Part shown: positions 36,369-49,900 of the stretch, one piece after another
Position numbering within the stretch: the stretch's first letter is position 1
Layout of the letters: each line of letters starts with the position of its first letter
From: Tetrahymena thermophila SB210
Taxonomy: Eukaryota > Ciliophora > Oligohymenophorea > Hymenostomatida > Tetrahymenidae
Assembly: GCF_000189635.1 (NCBI RefSeq)
Contig: NW_002476243.1
Span: 15,625-79,624 of the forward strand
Length of the DNA stretch: 64,000 bases
Direction: 5' to 3'
Program-made: the position numbers and the translations under genes
Notes under the pieces: model-generated
Databases searched by the model: none
What the model was told of the DNA's origin: nothing
Seen by the model: the letters and a program-made list of their open reading frames with translations, nothing else

Positions 36369-39248
36369 ATGATGTAAAAATTATTTTGGCAAGATTTGAC
36401 ATCTAAATATCTTTTTTCTTAAATTAAGATTTTATCTTAAAGCTAATTGAATCATGTTAATTTAAAAATAGATGTTAGGTAAATTGCAATATATAAAATT
36501 AATATGATTGTGAGATCAAAAAATAAACAAATATACTAATTACTAATAATGATTTATCAATGATTTAAATTATCAAATAAATTTTTTTAAACTTTTTGAT
36601 TTTTATTAACTTTAATTCCTTTTAATTAATTTTTCAATAAAAAATAAAAAATGAACAATTTTTTATTAAAAATAACTAGTAACAATGCTATTGGTGATGA
36701 AGGAACTGAAAAGTTGAGTTTTGTTTTAAAAAATTCTACCAACCTTGAAACTTTGAGCTTGAATCTAGGGTTGATTAAATTATTTTATAAAAATTACTTT
36801 TTTAAAACAAAATACTAATAGTATTTGCTTTTCTTTCATTTAAAATTAATTTTAAATAAAATAGAGTAAATAATATTGGAAATGATGGTCTAAAATTTTT
36901 AAGTAATGCTATTGAAAACTGTATTAATCTTAAATCCTTAAACCTCTAACTTTAGTATAAAATTTCATACATAATTTTATTTTCTCATTTAAAATAAATG
37001 AAAAACAATAATTAAAATATTTTTTTTCTAAAATTAAATTTTAAAATATTAATAATTTTTTAAATATTAATTTTAATAGCTCTAATTTAATCAGTGCCTA
37101 AGGAATTCTAAATTTAGCTAATGCTTTAGATAGGTGCAAAGATCTTTCAATTTTGAATTTAAATTTAGAGTAATTAATTTAAAAATATATTTTGCTATTA
37201 AATTGATAGCATTTTAAAACAAATTCTAATTTAAAAAAAAAAAATTATTTTATATTTTTTAAGTAAAAATTAGATAGGAGATAACGGTCTTCTATATTTA
37301 GCTTCTACTATTCAAAATCGTTTCGAACTTGCTAGTCTTACTATCTAAGTTTTGTAAACTTACATAATTAAAGAAAAATATTAAATTAGGCTTTAAATTA
37401 TAAAATTTGCTAAAAACCTTAAATTAATTTTTAATAAAAAATAAGAATTCATTTGTATTTAATATCATTATTTTTTATTCATATTAAATTTTATTTAAAA
37501 CAGAAAAAACTCAATTACAGAAAAAGGATCATAAGGATTTTTTACAGCAATCAGCACCTGTTTAAATCTTAAAAATTTAGAAATAAATTTTAAGTAAAAA
37601 ATTAACTTTATTATTATAATTTTATTAATATAAACTGTTGAAAAAATTTCATATTAATTATGAATTTTTTAATTATTTATTCTAATAAGCAAACAAAATA
37701 AATCCCTCTAAAAATATACCAAATCTATATTTTATAACAAGAAATCGACTTTAACAAGTCTTTTTAATAATATCAACAGAAAATTTTTCAACTAATACTT
37801 TGAAAATATGAGTTTCGAAATAAAATTAAAAGAATTTTGATATAATTTTAATGATCAATAAATTAAAAGCTTTTATTGCAACTAAAAGAACAAATTAGAA
37901 AAAATAAATTTATATATTTATTATGAATTAATCTTTCAATAAAAAAAAATATTTTATTTTATTTTGTAAAATAGCAAAAATTAAATAGAAGCTATAGGAG
38001 CATACAACTTAGGAATTGGCTTATCTAAATGCCTAAACCTTATAAATTTGAATATAAAACTTTAGTAATTCATTAATTTTATTTTTTTAAATTTAATAAG
38101 TAATTTAACAGCAGATTGAGGTAATGGGAAATCAATCATCTTTAATAATCTCATATAAATATTTGATAATTCATAATATTTTTTAACCAAATAAGAATTC
38201 TCTTGATTAAAAAATTGATTTTAAGCTTTGGAATATTATTTTAAGATATGGCCAAATTATACAATAGATCCTAAATTTTAAAGATTTTATTAGAAATAAT
38301 ATTATAAAAATAGCATTGAACATTTATCAAAACTAATTTAATTGTTTTAAATTTAAAACGACTTTAAAATAATAATATTAATAATAATTATTTAATTAAT
38401 AAATTTACCTAAGTTCTAACAATATCGGAGTGAAAGGAGCTTCAGATCTAGGATCTGGTCTGTCTTAGTGTATCAATCTGAGAGATTTAACTCTCTACTT
38501 ATTGTAAAATATCTAATTAAACATCCTTCTTTATTAAATTCAAAATATATTTAAATAATCAAATTAAATAATAATTTTTATTTTCTTTAAGAATTTATTA
38601 ACATTTAAAATAAAAAATTTTTTAAGCTAAAATAACATTAAGGACTAAGGCACATCAAATATAGCTTCTTCTTTAGCAAATTTGAATTAATTATAAAATT
38701 TAGTGTTAAATTTAGAGTAAATTTTATTTTTGTCTGAATGTAATTTTTTTTGGTTTATTTAATAATTCTAATAAAAGTGTCAATAAAATTCATAAAAACG
38801 GTGTATCTAATCTTGGTTCTTTCTTAAAAAATTATAAAAGTCTTCAAAATTTAGAACTCCAAATAAAGTAATAAAAATTGTTTGTATAAAATATTAATAT
38901 TTAATTTTTACTTGCTTATTTTCAGATAATCAAAAATAAGTAAATGCTTTTACTAATTAATCATTTTATTGATATATTAAAGCGTTAACAACATTAGCAA
39001 TAGAGGTATACTTAATCTGATAAACCAATTGTCTAAATGCTAAAAACTAATTATATTTGATCTAAGTTTTGAGTACTTTAAAAAACAAAAAAATATAAAT
39101 TTATATTTTGAATACAAACTATTATTTTTTTATTTAAACTTTATTATCTAATAGAGAAAACGAAATTGAAGATGATAATATTTACAATTAGGTTTTAAGT
39201 AATGCTTTCAAAATTAAAAGACTAGTCTCATTAAATTATGGTTTTTGA
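36369..39248 (+). CDS. LRR-array gene K (complete, divergent, 367 aa)
   Basis: Exons: 36369-36478 (two tandem in-frame ATGs), LRR exons 36680-36769, 36865-36954, 37080-37169, 37264-37353, 37504-37593, 37975-38064, 38414-38503, 38627-38716, 38778-38867 and 38983-39072, terminal 39155-39248 (TGA 39246-39248). All ten LRR exons are exactly 90 nt and phase 2; the total of 1104 nt is in frame. The first exon ends H-V-N-L-K-I-D-V, equivalent to H-Q-V-L-H-I-D-L at the end of exon 2 in genes B and C, so exons 1 and 2 appear fused here. The tail is F-K-I-K-R-L-V-S-L-N-Y-G-F. Introns are short (about 60-350 nt) and do not share the conserved intron blocks of genes B, C, L and M, so this looks like an older, stable single gene. 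No signal peptide. Confidence 0.85.
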
Positions 39249-39439
39249 ATAATTATTTGTAAAAAAAATAATTTTGTTAATTAGTTTATTTCTATTAGTA
39301 CTAAAATCAACTGTTATTTTATAAAATAATTAAAAAAACATATTTAAAATTTCTTAAAATAAAAATATTTTTCATTTCATGTTATTTTTAAAATAATATT
39401 CCTTTTTTACTAAATAATTTAAATATACAAAAAAATAAA

Positions 39440-39489
39440 TTGGGCACCTCTATATATTGGGCAAATTTAATTGGTCCCGAGGTGCCCAA
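39440..39489. terminator. Nested inverted repeats between convergent genes K and L
   Basis: TTGGGCACCTC (39440-39450) pairs perfectly with GAGGTGCCCAA (39479-39489). A second, mutually exclusive pairing is TATATTGGGC with GCCCAATATA. It lies in the roughly 270-bp gap between two convergent stop codons (39248 and 39521), so 3'-end formation is one possible role. A foldback element is the alternative. The terminator label is tentative. Confidence 0.4.
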
Positions 39490-39520
39490 TATAGACAAGT
39501 TGCACTGTATATTATAATAT

Positions 39521-42500
39521 TCAAATTTATTAATAGATATTAGTCCTTTTTTCTATTTTTAAGTCAACTAATCTTTTTGATTTAAGACACTTTACTTTCA
39601 TTTATTCTAACTAAGAATAATAGAATTGGTTGCACCTTTTAATATAAATTATTGTAAATAACTAAAAAATAAATAGAAAAAATGTTAAAATAAAATTTTA
39701 TATATTAAATCGATAAATAAAAAAAAGCTTATCATAATAAAATATAACAAGTAACATAAATCAAATCAACAATTAATAAATAAAAAAATTTCACAATCTA
39801 AAACAAGTAAATTATTTTTACTAAAGATTAAGTGTTAAATTTGAAAGATTAGTGCACTTTCCTAAACCTGAACCTAAATCTGATGCACCTATAAGGTCAA
39901 TTTAATTGTATCTTTTTAAATATTAAGGAAAAAATATATTGTTAATTAATTAATTAATTAAAAGGAAAAAATGAAAAGAAAAAGTTGAAAATGAAAAATG
40001 AGTTAAATTAACAAAAAAATATAGAAAGAAAGAAAAAAACAAACAAAATAAAAACAAAAATAAATCATATAAAAAGCTAATTAATAAATAAATTAAAAGA
40101 GTTTGTAAAATAGTTTTAAATTAATTTTTATTTTAAAAAATATCACAATCCAAAATAAATAAATAAACTGTTTTTACGCAAGTTAAAGTTCGAAATTAGA
40201 GAGATTAGTGCACTTTTCTAAATCAGAACCTAATTTTGATGCCCCAATTGCACCAATTTAATTGCAACTTATCAAATTTTGTAGAAAAATATAGAGTTAA
40301 TTAATTAGTTAGAATTAAAAAATGAAGAAAAAATATGAGACAATAACAAATTAATTAATAACTTAAAAGCAAAAGTTTAAAATGAAAAATTGAGTTAAAT
40401 TGACAAACAAATAAAGAAAGAAAAAAGAAAAAAAATCAGAAGAAAAATAAAAATAAATTAAAAGCTAATCATTTTTTTCGTTTTTAAATTAAAAAATATC
40501 ACAATCTAAAATAAATTAACTGTTTTACGAAAGGTTCAGTTTCAAATATTAGAGATTAATGCACTTTCCTAAACTAGAACTTAATCCAGATGCACCTTCA
40601 TTACCTATAGAATTTTCCCTTTTTAGATATTGAAGAAAAAATATACAGTTAGTAAATTAGTAAGAAGGAAAAAATGAAGAAAAAATATGAAACAATAAGA
40701 AATTAACTAATCAATTACTTAAAAGCAAAAGCTAAAAAGTTAAAAATGAGTTAAATAAATTTCAAGAAAATAAAAAAAGAAAGAAAAAAACAATAGAATA
40801 AAAAACAAGAAGAAAAATAAATCAAATTAAAATCTAATAAGTAAATTAAAAGAGTTAATTTTTTATTTTAATTCAAAAAATATCACAATCAAATACAAGT
40901 AAACTTTCTTACTAAAGCTAAAGTTTTAAATTTGAGAGATTATTGCAGTTTGCTAAATTAAAACATAAGCCTGATGCACCTTCATCACCAATTTAATTAA
41001 ACCTTTTTAAATATTAAAAATAATATGAAACTATAAGAAATTAATTAATAATCAAAAGCTGAAAATGAAATAATGAGTATAATTAACAAAGAAACAAAAA
41101 AAATAAATAATATAAAAAAGAAAATCATATAAAAAGCTATTAAATAAATTAAAATTGTTATTTTGTTTTAAATCCTTTTTTATATTAAAAAATATCCTCA
41201 TCCATTACAAATAAATTGTTTTTACTAAAAACTAAGTGTCAAATTTGAGAGATTAGTGCACTTTCCTAAACTTTTACCAAAGCCTAATGCTCCCATTTTA
41301 CCAATTATATTTTAACTTTATAAATATTGAAGAAAAATATTTAGTTAATTAATTAGATAGAGGGAAAAAATGAAAAAAAAATAAATATGAAACAATAAGA
41401 AATTAATTAAAAATAAAAGCAAAAGTTGAATATTAAAAAACGAGTTAAATTAACAATCAATAATAGAGAAAAAAGAAAAAAAACAAGCATAAGAAAAAGA
41501 AATATAAATCAAATAAAAAGCTAATAAATAAATTAAAAAAGTTAGTTTATTCATTTTAAATTTTGTATTCAAAAGTATCACAATAAAAATTAAATAAACT
41601 GCTTTTACTCAAGAAAAAGTGTGATATTTGAGAGATTAGTGCACTGTTCTAAACCAGAACCTAAGTTTGATGTACCTTAATCATTTATCTAATTCCACCT
41701 TTTTAATTATTGAAGAAAAAATATATAATTAATTAGTTAATTAATTAAAAACGAAGAAAAAGTATGAAATAATAAGAAATAAAGGAATTAATTAAATAAA
41801 AGCAAAAGTCGAATATGAAAAAATGAATAAAATACACAAATAGAAAGAAAGAAAAAAAAACAATAGAGTAAAAAATCAAATAAAAATCTTATAAATAAAT
41901 TAATAGAGTTAGTTATTTTATTTTAAATTCCTTTTTATATTAAAAAATATCACAATCCAAAACAAGTAAACTGCATTTACGAAAGATCAAGTGTCAAATT
42001 TGAGAGATTACTGCACTTACCTAAACTAGTACCTAAAACTGATGCACCTAAATCGCCAATTTAATTTTTACTTTTTAAATGTTGAAGAAAAAAATTATTA
42101 TTAATTAGTTATTTAGAAGTAGAAGGAAAAAATGAAGAAATTTATGAAATAATAAGAAATTAATTAGTCATTAAAGTAAAAGTAGAAAACTAAAAAATTA
42201 ATAAAATTAACAAAAAAACAAATAAAAAAACAAGCTGAATAAAAAAAGATAAAGAAATCAAATAAAAATCTAATAAATAAATTAAAATAGTTAGTTATAT
42301 TGTTTTAAATTCATTTTTATATTAAAAAATATCCTAATCCTAAACAAATAAACTATTTTTACTCAAGAAAAAGTGTTAAAGATGAGAGATTAGTACACAT
42401 TTTTAAACCATAACCTAAGCCTGATAGACCTTTATTACTAATTTTATTTTAACTTTTTAAATATTGAAAAAAGATATTTAGTTAATTAGTTAGTTAGTTA

Positions 42501-43479
42501 GTTACAAGGAAAAAATAAAGAAAAAATATGAAATAATAAAAATTGAACTAATCGAGAAAAGAAGCAAAAGTTGAAAATAAAAAATGAGTATAATTAATAA
42601 TAAAGAAAGAAAGAAAAAATAAGTATAAACTGTTTTTACTTAAGATCAATTCTCAATTTTAAGAGATTAGTGCACTTTGCTAAACCAGAACCTAAGCTTG
42701 ATGCATCTTTATCACTAATTTTACTTTTTAAATATTGAAGAAAGATATTTAATTAATTAGTTATCTTGAAGGAAAAAATGAAGAAAAAATATGAAATGAT
42801 AAAAATTGTATGAATTAATTAATAAGAAAACTAAAATTAGAAATTGAAATTGAAAAAATAAGTTAAATTAATAATAAAGAAAGAAAGAAAAAACAACAAA
42901 TTAAAATAAATAAAAAGCTAATAAATAAATTAAAAGAGTTAGCTATATTGTTTGAAGGCTTTATATGAAATAATATCACAATACAAAACAAATAAATTGA
43001 TTTTACCTAGGACTAAGTTTCAAATTAAAGAAATTAAGGAACTTTCTTAAGAGAGAACCTTCATTACCATTTTAATTTCCACTTTTTAAATATTAAAGAA
43101 AAAATATATAGTTAGTTTCTTAGTTAGTTAGAAGGAAAAAAAGAAGAAAGAATATCAAATATAAAAAATGAGTAATTAATGATCAATATAAAAATTTAGT
43201 GAAAGTTAAGTTAAAATAATAAAAAATATTTTTATAAATAAAAATTAATGAATTTTGATAATTTATATTTGAAACATAATATTGTAAATAACTTGAAAGT
43301 TAAATATAAAAAATATTAATAAATTAAAAAAACCTCAGAAAAATATCAAGAACCTGATGCAATTAAAATGAAGAGTTTAAAAACTATTTTTATTTAAAAA
43401 AATAGATTTAAACAATAGTATTAAAAAAATAAATATTTACTTCTTTTAGGTTTTTAAAATAATTTTTCTCTAATATCAT
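39521..43479 (-). CDS. LRR-array gene L (360 aa)
   Basis: Exons, right to left: 43441-43479 (ATG, 13 codons), 43334-43383, LRR exons 43007-43081, 42640-42723, 42363-42452, 41981-42070, 41609-41698, 41226-41315, 40913-41002, 40529-40618, 40178-40267 and 39822-39911, terminal 39521-39635. Eight LRR exons are 90 nt; the first two are 75 and 84, still phase 2 and in frame (total 1083 nt). No TGA inside any exon. The first repeat has lost five residues of its consensus. The tail contains C-L-K-S-K-R-L-V-D-L-K. Introns carry the same conserved ends as genes B and C on the other strand. It lies downstream of gene M in the same direction, separated by a spacer with the conserved hairpin. Confidence 0.87.
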
Positions 43480-43580
43480 TTTCTTTTTCAATAATATTGA
43501 ATTGCAATTTGTAGAAATTTAATTAATAATTATATTAATAAATTAAAAGAACAAACAAATTATATTAATTATCAAATATA

Positions 43581-43612
43581 AATTTATAAATTTCCTTTTA
43601 CGAAGAGATATC
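43581..43612 (-). promoter_or_regulatory. Conserved upstream block of gene L
   Basis: On the minus strand GATATCTCTT, two variable bases, then TAAAAG, then AAATTTATAAATT. The same block lies at 50588-50620 upstream of gene M. It is 100-135 bp ahead of the start codon here and 80-110 bp in gene M. Conservation in otherwise drifting spacer suggests a promoter or 5' leader element, or simply recent shared origin. Confidence 0.45.
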
Positions 43613-43795
43613 AAAAAAAACTTAGCATAACCTTATTATAGCTCTTCTTGGATAATTATTTCTTGTATTAAGAAATATATATTTAATAAAATAATAAATA
43701 TTATTTAATAAAAAATATTAAAAGAAATAAAAAAAGGTTTGAAGCAGGTTTAGAACCTTATAGAAGAAAAAAATAAAAAATGTTTAATCAAAGAT

Positions 43796-43845
43796 CCAGG
43801 AATTAAATTCTTAATTCTCCACTTCCATAAGAATTTAATACCTGG
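43796..43845 (-). repeat. Conserved hairpin element, copy 2
   Basis: On the minus strand the arms CCAGGTATTAAATTCTTA and TAAGAATTTAATTCCTGG match at 17 of 18 positions, with a 14-nt loop ending in GTGGAGAAT. It matches copy 1 (1681-1734) in arms, loop end, orientation relative to the genes and distance (about 145 bp) from the preceding stop codon. Confidence 0.75.
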
Positions 43846-43989
43846 AATTGCTATATAAAAATAATAATAAATATATCAAATTGTATTTAATTTAATTATG
43901 CTATCACAAAATAATAAATAATAAACATTTTATTTATATTATTCAAATACTAAATATTTATTCATCCTTATTTCAAAACTTGTTTATTG

Positions 43990-46900
43990 TCAAATAAAGT
44001 CTATTTAAAAGAGAACTAATCTTTTTGATTTAAGACACTTTTTTAATATTTTCTATAATTTTAATTTATTGATTTAGATTTCCCTATTATTTTTAATTCA
44101 AATAAAACATTAAATAAAATAAAATAAATAGAACAAAACTTTTAAATTAAAAATCATATTTAAAATTAATAAATAAAAAAATTAGCATAAATGAAAGAAA
44201 AAGAAAAATAAATCAATTAAAAAGCTAATTAATAAGTAAAAAGTGTTATATTATTTTAAATTCATTTTTATAATTCAACATAGCATAATCTAAAACAAAT
44301 AAATATTTTTACTTAAGAGAAAGTGTCAAATTAGAGAGATTAGGGCAATTTGCTAAAGTAGAACATAAGCCTGATGCACCAATTGCACCAATTTTATTGA
44401 AACTTTTTATATCGAAGAAAAAATTTATTATTAATAAGTAAGAAGGAAAAAATGAAGCAAAAATAATAAGAAATGAATTAATTTTTTATAATAAAAGCAA
44501 AATTTGAAAATAAAAAATGAGTTGAATTAAGAAATATAGAAAAGAGAAAAAAAAATAATCCCAATAAAAAAGAAAAATAAATCAAATATAATCCAAATAA
44601 GAAAACAAAATTAGTAATATTGTTTTAAATTCATTTTTATAAATAGAAATATCACAATCCAAAACAAATAAACTGTTTTTACGAAAGATCAAGTGTCAAA
44701 TTAGAGAGGTTAGTGCAATTTTCTAAAGCAGAACCTAAGTATGATGCACCAATTTCACCAATTTCATTTACCCTTTTTAAATATTGAAGAAAAAATAAAA
44801 AATTAATTAGTTGATAAAGGAAGAAGAAAAAAAAATAATAATAAATGAATTAATTAATTAAACATAAAACAAAATTTGAAAATTAAATGAGTTAAATTAA
44901 GAAAGATAGAAAAAGAAATATATACACAAGTACAAAAAAAAGGAAAAGAAAAATAAATCAAATAAAATGCTAATAAACAAATTAAAAAAGTTATAAATTC
45001 ATTTATTAAACTAAAAATATCACAATCCAAAATAAATAAATTGTTTTTACTAAAGTTTAAGTGTCAAATTAGAGAGATTAGTGTAATTTACTAAAGCACA
45101 ACCTAAGCTTGATGCACCTTCATCACCAATTTAACTCCTACTTTTTAAATATTGAAGAAAAAATATATCATTAATTAATTAATTAGTTATAACAAAAATA
45201 AAATAATAATATGAACTAATTAATAATAATAAAAGCAAAATTAAAAAATAAAATCAGTTAAATTAAGAAAGATAGAAAAAAATAAATAAAAAAGTGCAAT
45301 AAAAAAGAAAAAGAAAAATAAATCAAATAAAATGTTAATAAATAATTTAAAAAAGTTTTTTTATTTTAAATTCATTTTTATAACTAAAAATATCACAATT
45401 AAAAACAAACAAATAAACTTTTTTTACTAAAGATCTAGTGTCAAATTGGAGAGATTAGTGCAATTTGCTAAAGCAGAACCTAAACCTGATGCACCAATTG
45501 CACTAATTTAATTGCAACTTTATAAATATTGAAGAAAAATAAGAATTATTAGTTAGAAGGAAAAAATGAAGAAAAAATAATAGTAATAAGTGAAATAATT
45601 AACAAAAATAAAAGTAAAATTTGAAAATAAAAATAATTTAAATTAAGAAAGATAAAAAAAATAAATATACAAATGCAATAAAAAAGAAATAGAAAAATAA
45701 ATAAAATAAAAAAGTTATATTTATTTTTATTCATTTTAAAAACTAAAAATATCACAATCCAAAACAAATAAACTGTTTTTACTTAAGTTCAAGTGTCAAA
45801 TTAGAGAGATTAGTGCAATTTGCTAAACCAAAACCTAAGCCTGATGCACCTTCATCACCAATTTTATTGCAACTTTTTAAATATTGAAGAAAAAATTAAT
45901 AATTAATCAGTTGAAAATATTAAAATAAAAAAAATAGATAAAAAGTAATTAATGAGCTAACTCAAAATTTCGGAAATTACAAAGGTAAAAACTTTAACCC
46001 AAACTACAAAAGCCATAAAAAATATATAATTAAATTATTAAATAAAATAAAAGGTGAGGAAATAAATTAAATTGTGATTATATATTATTTGTAGACCAGT
46101 CTTGGCACTTATTGAATTGAATTGAATTAATCAGTTGATAAAAAAAAATGAAAAAAAATAATAAGAATTGAATTAATTGAAAATAATAAAGCAAAATTTG
46201 AAAATAAAAAATGAGTTAAATTAAGAAAGATAGAAATCATAAAAAAAACAAGTATAATAAAAAAGAAAATAATAAAATGCTAATAAACAAATGAAAAGAG
46301 TTATTTTGTTTTAAATTAATTATTATAACTATAATAAATAAACTGTTTTTACTGAAGACTAAGTGTCAAATTAGAGAGATTAATGCAATTTGCTAAAGCA
46401 GAACCTAAGCCTGATGCACCATTTGCACCAATTTAATTGCAACTTTTTAAATATTGAAGAAAAATATAAATTTTTAGTTATTTAGAAGGAAAAAATGAAA
46501 AAAAAAAAAATTAATTAATTAATAATAATAAAAGCAAAATTAAAAAAAATGAGTTAAAATAAGTAAGATAGAAAAATAAATACACAAATACAATAAAAAA
46601 GAAAAATAAATCAAATAAATAAATAATTAATAAATAAATAAATTAAAAAAGTTTTATTATTTTAAATTCATTATTTTAACTAGAAATATCCCAATCCAAA
46701 ATAAATAAACTATTTTTACCGAAGACTAAGTTTCAAATTAGAGAGATTAATGCAATTTGCTAAAGCATAACCTAAGCTTAATACACCATCCACACCAATT
46801 TAATTCTAACTTTTAAATATTGAAGAAAAAATATACATCTTAGTATAAAGAAAAAATGAAGAAAAAAAAATAAATTAATTAACAATAATAAAAGCAAAAT

Positions 46901-49900
46901 TAAAATCAAATAAAATGCTAATAAGCAAATTAAAAAAGTTTTAAATTCATTTTTATAACTAGAAATATCACAATCCAAGGCAAATAAACTGTTTTTACTT
47001 AAGATTAAGTGCCAAATTAGAGAGATTAGTGCAATTTGCTAAAGCAGAACCTAAACCTGATGCACCATTTGCACCAATTTAATTGCAACTTTTTAAATAT
47101 TGATGAAAAAATATAAAATATTTAATATAAGTTAAGAAATGAATTAATTCTTAAAATAAAAGCAAAATTTTGAAATAAAAAATAAGTTAAATTAAGAAAG
47201 ATAAATTAATAAAAAAAAAAAGCAAGTACAATAAAAAAGAAAAAGAAAAATAAATCAAATAAAATTCTAATAAATAAAAAGAGTTTTATTATTTTAAACT
47301 CCTATTTAAAAATAAAAATATCCAAATCCAAAACAAATAAACTATTTTTACTCAAGCTAAAGTGTCAAATTTGAGAGATTAGCGCAATTTGTTAAAGCAA
47401 AACCTAAGTCTGATGCGCCTTCATCACGAATTTAATTGGAACTTTTTAAATAATAAGTACTATTAAAAAAAGAAAAATAAATCAAATAAATGCTAATAAA
47501 AAGTTATAAATTTATTGTTATAACTAGAAATATCAATATCCAAAGCAAATAAACTGTTTTTACTTAAGATTAAGAGTCAAATTAGAGAGATTAGTGCAAA
47601 TTGCTAAAGCAGAGCCTAAGTATTATGCACCATTTGCACCAATTTAATTGTAACTTTTTAAATATTAAAGAAAAAATATATAATATTTTATTTTAATTAG
47701 AAGGGAAAAATGAAGAAAAAATAATAAGAAATGAATTAATTTATAATCACAAAAGCAAAATTTGAAAATAAAAATGAGTTAAATTAAGAAAGATAGATAA
47801 CAAAAAAAAAACAAAACAAATAAACAATTTTTACTCAAGACTAAGTGTCAAATTAGAGAGATTAGTCCAATTTACTAAAGGAAAATATAAGTCTGATGCA
47901 CTAATTGAACCAATTTTATTATTACTTATTAAATATTGAAACAAAAATAATTAGCTAGTAAGAAAGAAAAAAATAATAATTGAATTAATTAATAACAATA
48001 ATGATAAAAGCAAAATTTTAAAATAAAAAAATGAATTAAATTAATAAATAAAGATAGGGAAAAAAAAAGCACACAATTAAAAGAAAAAAGAAAAATAAAT
48101 AAAATAAAATGCGAATCAATATATAAAAAGAGTTTAATTAAATTGATTTTTAAAACTAAAAATATAACAATCTAAAACAAATAGACTGTTTTTACCAAAG
48201 ATAAAGAGCCAAATTAGAGAGTGTAGTGCAATTTGATAAAGCAGGACCTTAGTTTGATGCATAAATTGCATCAATTTTATTATGACTTTTAAATATTGAA
48301 GAAAAAATATATAATTAATTAGTCTGTTTGAAGGAAAAATTAAAGAAAAAATAAGAAGAAATGAATTTATTAATAATAATTAAGCAAAGTTAAAAAATAA
48401 AAAATGAGTTAAATTAAAAAACATAGAGAAAAAAAACATAAGATATAATAGATATTGGTAACACGAACTCAGTAGAATAGTTTCCCATTTTGACGAATTT
48501 TCATGTATTTATAAATACGTGAAAATTCATCAAAATGGGAAACTATTATACTGAGTTGTGTTGCCAATATCTATTAAATCATAAGTAATAAAATACAAAA
48601 ATAAAAAATATATCAAATAAATTGCAATTAAAAGAGTTGTTTTATTTTAAATTCATTTTTTAACTCTAAATATCACAATCAGAAACAAATAAACTGTTCT
48701 TACGTAAGATTGAGTCTCAGATTAGAGAGATTAGTGCAATTTGTTAAAGCAGAACATAAGCCTTATGCACCAATTGCACCAATTTAATTCATACTATTAA
48801 AATATTGTAGAAAAACAAAACATTAATTAGTTAGTTAGAAGGAAAAAATAATAAGAAATTAATTAATTAATAATAATAAAAGCAAAATATGAAAATAAAA
48901 AATGAATTAAATTAAAAAAAACACACAGGTACAATAAAAAAATAAAAGTAAAATGCTAGTAAACAAATAAAAAGAGTTTCTTGCTTTATTTTAAATTAAT
49001 TTTATAACTATAAATATCACAATCAAAAACAAATAAACTATTTTTACTTAAGATTAAGTGTCAGATTACAGAGATTAGTGCATTTTGCTAAAGCAGAACC
49101 TAAGTCTGATGCGCCTTCATCACCAATTTAATTGGAACTTTTTAAATATTGTAGAAAAAAATAAATTAATAATTAGTTAGAAGGAAAAATGAAGAAAAAA
49201 TAATAAGAAATGAATTAATTAATAATAATAGCAAATTTTGAAAATAAACAATGAGATAAATAAAGAAAGATAGAAGAAAAAAAAAACACACACACACAAG
49301 TAAAAGAAAAAGAAAAAGAAAAATAAATTGCTTATAAACAAATACAAAGAGTTATTTTATTTTAAATAAATTTTAAAAACTAAAAATATCACAATCTAAA
49401 ACAAATAAACTGTTTTTACGAAAGATAAAGTTTCAAATTAGAGAGATTAGTGCAATTTGCTAAGCCATAACCTAAGCATGTAGCACCTTCATTACCAATT
49501 TAATTGGAACTTTTTAAATATCAAAAAAAAAGAGTATTTAATAAATTAGTTAGAAAGAAAAAATTAAGAAAAAATAAATTAATTTATTAAAATAAAAGTA
49601 AAATTTGAAAATAAAAAAATTAAGAAAGATACAAATCAAATAAAAATATGCAAGTTCAAAAAAAAAAGAAAAATAAATAAAATTAAATGAGTTATATTTT
49701 TTTAAAATTATTTTTATCATTAAAAATAGCACAATCCAAACAAATAAACTATTTTTACTCAAGATTAAGTATCAAATTAGAGAGATTAGTGCAACTTCCT
49801 AAAGCATAACCTAATCCTGATGCACTTTGATTAGCAATTTAATTCTTACTTTTTAAATATTGTAGGAAAAAGTATAAATTTAGTTAGTTTGATGAAAAAA

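Larger units (their letters stand above)
43480..43989. other. Spacer between tandem LRR genes M and L
   Basis: Holds the hairpin copy at 43796-43845 and the conserved upstream block at 43581-43612. No exon seen. Confidence 0.6.

Noticed and set aside
37687-37862. Candidate extra exon in gene K (open to TGA)
   Set aside because: It has an AG acceptor in the right phase but no LRR consensus and would end the protein before five clean downstream LRR exons. Treated as intron.
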